Origin: Ignavibacteria bacterium
Lineage (GTDB): Bacteria; Bacteroidota; Ignavibacteria; Ignavibacteriales; SURF-24
DNA length: 64,000 nucleotides
Reading direction: 5' to 3'
Assembly (NCBI GenBank): GCA_025612375.1
Contig: JAAXKN010000014.1
Location: 32,945-96,944 of the forward strand
Shown here piece by piece: positions 58,844-64,000 of this stretch (position 1 is the stretch's first letter; the number at the start of each line of letters is the position of its first letter). Position numbers and translations under genes: made by a program. The notes under the pieces are model-generated. The model saw only the letters and a list, made by a program, of their open reading frames with translations. It had not been told where the DNA came from and did no database searches.

Positions 58844-59997
58844 AAACAAGCGCAAAGTTTGCCTCTTTACTTCTGCTGTTAAATATTGTCTTTTCTGTTA
58901 AACTGGCAGCCCAGGTTTCGGGAGAAGTGGGTTATTCGCTCCTTTACACAGATAACCCCTTCCGCACAAGCAGCGGACAGGAGGAATTTGTAAATTTTGT
59001 GCAGCCTTCGCTTACATTCAAACCGTTCCAAAGCGAATTCTACTTAGGCTATTCATTCGGCTACAGCAGATTTAAGAACCTATCCGACAGAAGCTACTAC
59101 TACAACTCCGGTGAGCTCAATTACGCATTCAGGCTCGGCGTCGACTCGACAGAAGATGAGAATATCTTCATGGGCGCTTCATACATGAAGGCGTCTAACA
59201 ATTCAGGCGGCGGGCTTTACAGCTACGACAGCTATTCCGTCTTTGCAAACGGGAAATATTTCCTTTCAGACAACATGCTCTTTTCAGCGGGATACGGTTT
59301 AAGCGGAAAAAGCTACCCCTCGCTTTACGACCTGAGCTACACAGTGAATTCAGGATTTGCAAGACTCTCATTGTTTCTTGAGACAAAAACGTCATTATTC
59401 CTGGAGATGCAGCTGGGGAACAAAGCGTATTCGGTAACCGATCAGACCCTTATAACAATTGATCGTAACGGGCCGATGATGGGAGGAAAAAGGGTAATTC
59501 AGAAGACCGACTATGTAACAACGAACATCACGCAGCTAAGGATAATGCCCAAAATATCGCAGTCGGTATTTGAAGGCGTCGGAATGAACATACATTATAT
59601 GTGGCGCAGGAATCTTGACCGTAATAGTGCCATAAGCCTTTCGGAGTTCATATATTCTGATGACGAAGATTTGTGGGATGATCCTTACAGCTTTGAATCA
59701 AACGAGTTTGGAAGCGAGTGGACAATAAAGCTTCCCTGGTCATCGTCAATAAAGCTGAGTGCCGAGCAGTCGTACAGGAATTACAGTGAAAACCTTGCCC
59801 AGACGGGCACCGTAAGCAAGAGAAAAGACACAAGAACAGAATTCTGGTTTGCCCTTAACAAAGAATTCACAGACGTGCCCTTAATAAGCAATATAGAAGC
59901 CGGCATAGAATTCATGCGAGTAATGAACCGCTCCAACGAAAGCGCCCTGACGTACAACAACAACATCGCCATGTTCCACATCGGCTTAAGTTTTTAA
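58840..59997 (+). CDS. Outer-membrane beta-barrel-type protein
   Basis: A 385-residue protein with a signal peptide (cleavage at KLAAQ). The rest alternates polar and hydrophobic residues with many aromatic girdle residues (GEVGYSLLYTDNPFRTSSGQ, FYLGYSFGYSRFKNL, YYYNSGELNYAFRLG) and ends with F as last residue (MFHIGLSF), the usual Bam recognition signal. About 14-16 strands are plausible. GGGAGG precedes the ATG. Translation is coupled to the secreted calcium-binding-type gene. I do not recognise a specific family; a channel or surface receptor linked to that protein is inferred. Confidence 0.75.
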   Translation: MKTSAKFASLLLLLNIVFSVKLAAQVSGEVGYSLLYTDNPFRTSSGQEEFVNFVQPSLTFKPFQSEFYLGYSFGYSRFKNLSDRSYYYNSGELNYAFRLGVDSTEDENIFMGASYMKASNNSGGGLYSYDSYSVFANGKYFLSDNMLFSAGYGLSGKSYPSLYDLSYTVNSGFARLSLFLETKTSLFLEMQLGNKAYSVTDQTLITIDRNGPMMGGKRVIQKTDYVTTNITQLRIMPKISQSVFEGVGMNIHYMWRRNLDRNSAISLSEFIYSDDEDLWDDPYSFESNEFGSEWTIKLPWSSSIKLSAEQSYRNYSENLAQTGTVSKRKDTRTEFWFALNKEFTDVPLISNIEAGIEFMRVMNRSNESALTYNNNIAMFHIGLSF

Positions 59998-60010
59998 TGA
60001 TTCTAGTGAT

Positions 60011-60055
60011 GTCAGGAACCATTTCCTGACATCCCTCGTCCGCCGCGGCGGACGG
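60011..60055. terminator. Double hairpin after the outer-membrane gene
   Basis: GTCAGGAA/TTCCTGAC (60011-60030) is followed by the perfect palindrome CGTCCGCCGCGGCGGACG (60038-60055), then ATTTTCTT. Together they are a likely terminator. Confidence 0.65.
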
Positions 60056-60117
60056 ATTTTCTTCCATCCGGGAATAATGAATATTACAACCTGATTAATT
60101 ATAAATGTCCATACATC

Positions 60118-60305
60118 CAAACCGCGTAGCGGCTCCCTATTTGTAGAAAACGTATAACCCCCAATTCCCAAACCGCGTAGCGGTTTTATATTTGTAGGGG
60201 TTTCATATTTGCAGAACAACGCAATCATCAAGCCCCGAAGGGCGCTCTGTCTATAGCAAAACCATCCCACCCCCACCCACACAGCCCTGAAGGGGTGTGA
60301 TGTAA
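60118..60305. repeat. Hairpin repeats with TTTGTAG tail
   Basis: AACCGCGTAGCGG occurs at about 60119-60132 and again at about 60171-60186 (AAACCGCGTAGCGGTTT). Each is followed by a TATTTGTAG-type tail. GCCCCGAAGGGCGC (60232-60245) and GCCCTGAAGGGG (60284-60295) are further hairpins of the same kind as at 30274-30560 and 38351. The 457-bp gap 59998-60454 has no gene. Confidence 0.7.
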
Positions 60306-60454
60306 ATCCCTTGACCCTCCCGCAATTCATTCACAATCTCACAGGAATTTAATGTATCCCAAATGGAAATAGAATTCTAGTTTCAAAATATTGACTATTA
60401 TTCAAAATCCCTCTAACTTCCTCATCAAATTATTCAAACTATTGCCGCACACAC

Positions 60455-61237
60455 ATGAAAGAAGGTCAAAGGCTCTGGACGCGCGAAGAACTTATACTTG
60501 CGCTAAATCTCTACAGCAAAATAGATTTCGGTAAGATCCACAGCAGAAATCCCGAGATCATTAAACTATCCCATTCTATCAAAAGAACTCCTGGCTCAGT
60601 ATCTTATAAACTCGTCAATTTTGCAAGTCTCGATCCAGCGCAAAAGGCCAGAGGCATACGAGGGGCAAGCAATGCTAGTAAGCTCGATAGAGAGATTTGG
60701 AATGAATTTTATAATAATCTGGATGACTATGCCTTTGAAAGCGAAAAATTGAAAGCGGATATAGAGCATTCAACAGTTGAAAAAGAAAATGATATTGATG
60801 AAGAGGACCTTCCCAAAGAGGGGAAAGAAAGAGAGCGTATTGTAAAGACCCGTGTAAACCAGTCCTTCTTCAGGAAACTTATACTTGCCTCATACAATAA
60901 TACCTGCTGTATCACCGGCATCCAGCAGCCAAATCTGTTAGTGGCAGGACATATCCGTCCCTGGTACCTGGATGAAAAGAACAGGATGAACCCTCAGAAC
61001 GGAATTGCAATAAATGCCTTGCACGATAAAGCTTTTGAAGATGGCCTTATGACAATAACTCCCGATTACAAAATAAAAATATCATCAGTTCTTCTAGATC
61101 AGGCAGACAACCCGCCAATTAACGAATACTTTGTGAAATATCATGATAAAGAAATTAAGCTGCCCTGGAGGTTTTTACCCGATCAAGAGTTTTTAAGATA
61201 TCATAATAGAGAAAGATTTAAACAAAATAGGGGCTAA
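60455..61237 (+). CDS. HNH endonuclease
   Basis: A 260-residue protein. The HNH_2-type nuclease domain lies at 145-225, with TCCITGIQQPNLLVAGHIRPW. The catalytic or metal residues are probably H166, N179/N182 and H190 (NPQNGIAINALHDKAFE). Residues 1-110 are a separate domain with TREELILALNLYSKI and PGSVSYKLVNFASLDP, the N-terminal domain often fused to this HNH type and suspected to bind DNA. Proteins of this design occur as restriction-like enzymes. It has no methyltransferase neighbour. Base composition falls at this gene, the left border of the AT-rich right end. Confidence 0.88.
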   Translation: MKEGQRLWTREELILALNLYSKIDFGKIHSRNPEIIKLSHSIKRTPGSVSYKLVNFASLDPAQKARGIRGASNASKLDREIWNEFYNNLDDYAFESEKLKADIEHSTVEKENDIDEEDLPKEGKERERIVKTRVNQSFFRKLILASYNNTCCITGIQQPNLLVAGHIRPWYLDEKNRMNPQNGIAINALHDKAFEDGLMTITPDYKIKISSVLLDQADNPPINEYFVKYHDKEIKLPWRFLPDQEFLRYHNRERFKQNRG

Positions 61238-61774
61238 GATCCAAAGTAAAAACATATTCTAAAAAGGAATAATAATCGATTCTAATTCAACAGATTATTA
61301 AAAGAAAACACTTTGATAAAAATAGTAGTATTATTGTTAAAGAAGTCACAAACAGTAAGCCTTTCATGGAATAATTGTGATGGAAATCACCTGTCGTGCG
61401 TTTGTAATGTGTCGCTAATCATTAAATATGGATGTTTTTAAAAAGATATAGAATCGTCTAGATTTTGATTAAAATAATATTATCTTTGAAAAAAGAAGCC
61501 ATAATGAATATTAACTTTGTCCTTATTGATTTTTATTGCTTAAAATAATGATATTTGGGTGATTGGAAATACATAATACGGTATAATTTTAATTTAAAAT
61601 AATTTGACAATTTCATTCCTTTTATTTAAATTAGGTCCTCAAAATAAAAACCTGCGATTTAATTGTGCCGTAACGGTACAATACTGATGATCTTTAATTT
61701 ATAGTTATTTTTTATTGTTTCAGTTAAATGATAAAATAATTGTAAAAATGTTTTCATCTATATAGAGGCAAGTA
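61238..61774 (+). promoter_or_regulatory. AT-rich control region with promoter-like and palindromic sites
   Basis: This 537-bp gap has no convincing gene. TTGACA (61604-61609), 17 bases, then TAAATT (61627-61632) resembles a standard sigma-70 promoter. Further on, TGTGCCGTAACGGTACA (61664-61680) is a 17-bp near-palindrome with seven-base arms (one mismatch) and a TAA centre. It lies 20-45 bp after the expected transcript start and 95 bp before the ATG at 61775. A repressor site is plausible. Confidence 0.45.
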
Positions 61775-61948
61775 ATGACAAAGAAAAATTCTCCTTACAA
61801 CAAAGCGTATTCTGCAAAATTAAGTGAAGCTTTAAATAAGGGATTTAATAGAATTACACTCCGACAGACAAGAGAAGCCGCACTCAAAGAGATTAGAAGA
61901 GTAAATAATCTTTCATATGAAGATTTAAATAGAAGAATGACAATCTAG
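61775..61948 (+). CDS. Small basic protein, 57 residues, upstream of the C39-like gene
   Basis: ATG at 61775 has GAGG at 61765-61768. The chain starts MTKKNSPYNKAYSAKLSEAL, contains RQTREAALKEIRRVNNLSYE and ends with two arginines and MTI. It is highly basic, helical, without membrane segment or signal. It lies 19 bp before the C39-like gene on the same strand, so the two are probably co-transcribed. I recognise no family. An antitoxin-, regulator- or adaptor-like role is possible from size and position only. Confidence 0.65.
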   Translation: MTKKNSPYNKAYSAKLSEALNKGFNRITLRQTREAALKEIRRVNNLSYEDLNRRMTI

Positions 61949-61967
61949 TAAGATTGTTATTAGTAAG

Positions 61968-63362
61968 ATGTCTCATCATTTCACTATTTCCAAATACTCA
62001 TCGGATTTTTGGGAACCATTTCAAGAACACTCTTGGGCTTATATCAGCATTCAACACTATATTGAAACTCATCCCGATAGAGAGGAAAGTGATATAGTAG
62101 TTATTACTGAACCCAGTTACACCGATAAAGATTATTTAATTGATTTCGCAAATTACTATGTTCGTTGTCATGAGAATATAGAAAAAAAAGTAAAAAGACA
62201 TCATTTTTTTTATGCGACTACGGATGAATTGAATGATTTATTCTCGCAGTTTTATTCGGGGGATACTAGTAAAAATAAAAGAAACCGATTAAACAAATTA
62301 ATAAATGACAAATATGTTGGATATGTAATTCAAAAGCCAATTACAAGTGGCAGGATTGGAAGAACAGTATTAAAAAGGTATCCTGATAAGACGAAGCGCA
62401 AGCATGATAGATGTTTGGAAGTTACAAAAGTTAATACTGTACACTTAAATGGAATAACTTTAACTATCAATTCATTGCCATTTCAAGAGCAGGATAGCGC
62501 AGTTGCAGCATGTGCAACTATGGCAATATGGACTGCATTACAAGCATTAGAAGTAATATTTGGAGTTTCTGTATCAAATACTCCATCCGAAGTAACTATT
62601 TTAGCTTATAATAATTTTAATGGATTGGCAGTCTCCCCTAAATTCCCAAACGTTGGATTAAGCACATATCAAATAGTTGATGTTTTTTATAAACTTGGCT
62701 ATGAGGTTATGAATTATAACGTTAAGCAACTAAATGATAAGAAAATTCAATACCTTCTAATCGGTTATTTATCCCAAGGATATCCATTAATTGCAACCTT
62801 ATACATATATGAAGAAGGCAAAGAAGAGCCTGAAGGTCATGCTGTCGCTATTACTGGTTATTGCTATGATAAAAAAAATGATGCAATAACCAAACTCTAT
62901 GTTCACGATGATCAAATCGGACCTTATAGTTGTGTGGAGTTTTCAGAAGGAAATTTTCTAGATTGGACAAACGAATGGATTACTGAAAGGGGATGTAAAA
63001 AAGTAAAACTTCAAGGCTTTATAATACCATTATATCATAAGATAAGGCTAAGCTTTACATCTTTGTATACTCAAGTAATAGAAGATATAGAAGATGCTTG
63101 TAGGAAAGAGGATCCTTATTTAATAATAAAACCTTATTTGATAAATTCCAGCTTATATAAAAAAAGCCTTATTGATGATTTAGTGCCTATTATTGGAATT
63201 TCCAAAATAGAATCTATACTTTTCGCAGAATTACCTAAGTATATTTGGGTGGTTCGAGTTGGAAAAGGAGAATTTCCTTTTCGAGATTATATCATTGATG
63301 CTACTACACAGCTATGTGAGGGATATTTGGAAGTAAATTTTGTAAATAACGAGTCTGAATAA
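61968..63362 (+). CDS. C39-like (papain-fold) cysteine peptidase-type protein
   Basis: A 464-residue soluble protein. The N-terminal ~150 residues carry GYVIQKPITSGRIGRTVLKR, the usual lead-in of this family. The peptidase-like core starts at about 168: SLPFQEQDSAVAACATMAIW gives the oxyanion Gln (Q175 or Q173) and nucleophile C182. H291 in EPEGHAVAITGYCY and D314/D315 in YVHDDQIGPYSC complete a papain-type triad. The C-terminal 120 residues are a separate alpha/beta region. Substrate unknown. No transporter or bacteriocin gene is nearby, so a bacteriocin-processing role is unlikely. The company of HNH, small basic protein and HD-like gene in AT-rich DNA suggests a conflict or defence role, as inference. 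Confidence 0.75.
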   Translation: MSHHFTISKYSSDFWEPFQEHSWAYISIQHYIETHPDREESDIVVITEPSYTDKDYLIDFANYYVRCHENIEKKVKRHHFFYATTDELNDLFSQFYSGDTSKNKRNRLNKLINDKYVGYVIQKPITSGRIGRTVLKRYPDKTKRKHDRCLEVTKVNTVHLNGITLTINSLPFQEQDSAVAACATMAIWTALQALEVIFGVSVSNTPSEVTILAYNNFNGLAVSPKFPNVGLSTYQIVDVFYKLGYEVMNYNVKQLNDKKIQYLLIGYLSQGYPLIATLYIYEEGKEEPEGHAVAITGYCYDKKNDAITKLYVHDDQIGPYSCVEFSEGNFLDWTNEWITERGCKKVKLQGFIIPLYHKIRLSFTSLYTQVIEDIEDACRKEDPYLIIKPYLINSSLYKKSLIDDLVPIIGISKIESILFAELPKYIWVVRVGKGEFPFRDYIIDATTQLCEGYLEVNFVNNESE

Positions 63363-63394
63363 AGTTTACTTCAGCTTGGATTCTATTTCTTTAA

Positions 63395-63946
63395 CTAACA
63401 TACTTCAACAATATTGTTCCACCCAATTAAAGATTTATTTAAGGCTTTTCTTATCTCCCGAGATATTTTTTCGTTATGATAATTGATCCGAATCATTCCG
63501 TTTACTCGCTCTAGTTCAACGTCAATACCTTGAAGTGTATTTGAGTCTGAATTAAATGGGTTCGAAAAAACCGAATAGCGATCCCATTCTTGTAAAATAT
63601 CAACTAATATACCAAGATATGTTATTGGGTCCTCGTTAATATTTAACCGTTTGATTTTTGGAATTTTAGCTTGGAAATAATTGTGAAAAGCTGTAGCTGC
63701 GGTACCCCATAATATTCCTTCCCACCACCATTGAATACAATAATTATTTCGACAATCTCCATTTGGTTCTCCAATGAATTTCTCTATAATGGGATCTGGA
63801 TTTTTCGAATATATATCCTCTAAAATGAAATGATAAATCATGTAAAAAGTCGAAAAATGTAATAGTACTAATCCTCCCATAACACCATGATCAAGCAATC
63901 TTAAGTTTGTTCCAGGTAATCCATCTGATAATAATTCTTCAAAGTA
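63395..63946 (-). pseudogene. HD-domain-like gene, 5-prime end removed by IS insertion
   Basis: On the minus strand the open frame continues upstream of the TTG at 63898 to about 63946. It reads TYFEELLSDGLPGTNLRLLD then HGVMGGLVLLHF, where the IS end begins. So the true start lies beyond the insertion and is lost here. The visible 183 residues have DHGVMGGL, GTAATAFHNYFQ and EDPITYLGILVDILQEWDR, a pattern seen in HD-type phosphohydrolases of the HD-CE kind. The His-Asp metal motif itself would be upstream, in the missing part. It is convergent with the C39-like gene, 32 bp apart. Assignment is tentative. Confidence 0.6.
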
Positions 63947-64000
63947 TGTCGAGGGCCAAAAGTATTCCCCACCTCTGGGTCAAAAGTGTTCCCCAGGGTG
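63947..64000. mobile_element. Left end of an IS21-like insertion sequence, truncated by the window
   Basis: The last 54 bases start TGTCGAGGGCCAAAAGTATT and include two direct repeats of the pattern GGGYCAAAAGTRTTCCCCA (63954-63972 and 63977-63995). Repeated internal blocks of this kind and a TGT terminus are hallmarks of IS21-family ends. No transposase is in the window. It interrupts the gene at 63395. The other end and target duplication are beyond the edge. Confidence 0.6.

Noticed and set aside
16243..59997. T9SS machinery genes
   Set aside because: Only cargo with sorting domains is seen; no Por/Gld/Spr component was recognised in the window.
1..64000. CRISPR array, rRNA operon, complete tRNA
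   Set aside because: None seen. The tandem arrays have 7- or 18-bp units without spacers.

Overview
The window reads as chromosomal DNA of a member of the Ignavibacteria (Chlorobi/Bacteroidota side). The main reason is the secreted proteins: four of them end in a type IX secretion (T9SS) sorting domain with the NYPNPFNPSTKIRYSLPE-type motif that is abundant in this group. Most of the sequence is balanced in base composition, with short operons and hairpin-rich intergenic repeats. No rRNA, complete tRNA or CRISPR array was seen. Two stretches, about 39.4-42.0 kb and 61.2-63.95 kb, are clearly AT-richer and look acquired.

Layout. 0-3.7 kb: housekeeping and repair-type genes (isochorismatase-like hydrolase, SRAP/YedK, a DUF3147-DUF6064-DinB operon, a PAP2 phosphatase). 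4.0-5.8 kb: a conserved cysteine-rich protein of unknown function. 6.0-10.2 kb: two tandem T9SS-exported paralogues that share promoter-region sequence, C-terminal domain and terminator. 10.2-16.2 kb: YidB-like protein, SLC13-type transporter, membrane spermidine-synthase-like protein, DUF6544 protein. 16.2-22.5 kb: a leftward set of three secreted proteins, one a giant multi-domain T9SS protein. 23.0-28.2 kb: a rightward signalling set (FHA membrane protein, PP2C phosphatase, PASTA-type Ser/Thr kinase, SUMF1-type protein). 28.3-33.4 kb: a fused cytochrome b/molybdopterin oxidoreductase and another large T9SS protein. 33.6-39.2 kb: MazG-like hydrolase, small membrane protein, SDR, a multi-PAS histidine kinase and a LytTR response regulator. 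39.4-42.0 kb: an AT-rich patch with two toxin-antitoxin-type loci, each followed by the same ~135-bp sequence. 42.2-45.4 kb: a receiver-kinase and a chemotaxis receptor. 45.7-50.2 kb: MarR regulator, octaheme cytochrome c, membrane cytochrome b, and two YeeE/YedE sulfur transporters, one with a rhodanese-like tail. 50.9-54.0 kb: an SDR/DUF2867 protein and a MEDS-domain kinase. 54.0-60.0 kb: an NtrB/NtrC-type pair flanked by two secreted calcium-binding-type proteins and an outer-membrane protein. 60.4-64.0 kb: HNH endonuclease, a 57-residue protein, a C39-like peptidase, and an HD-like gene cut by an IS21-like element at the right edge.

How the parts may work together. The MarR gene and the cytochrome operon carry the same 20-bp box (18/20 identical), so MarR probably controls itself and a sulfur-compound respiration/uptake unit. 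The two calcium-binding-type genes around the NtrB/NtrC pair share a sigma-54-like box and upstream TGCCGAA half-sites, which suggests a compact regulon. The FHA, PP2C, kinase and SUMF1 genes look like one phospho-signalling module, possibly tied to the divergent secreted-protein genes. All functions are inferred from motifs read by eye; no database search was run.
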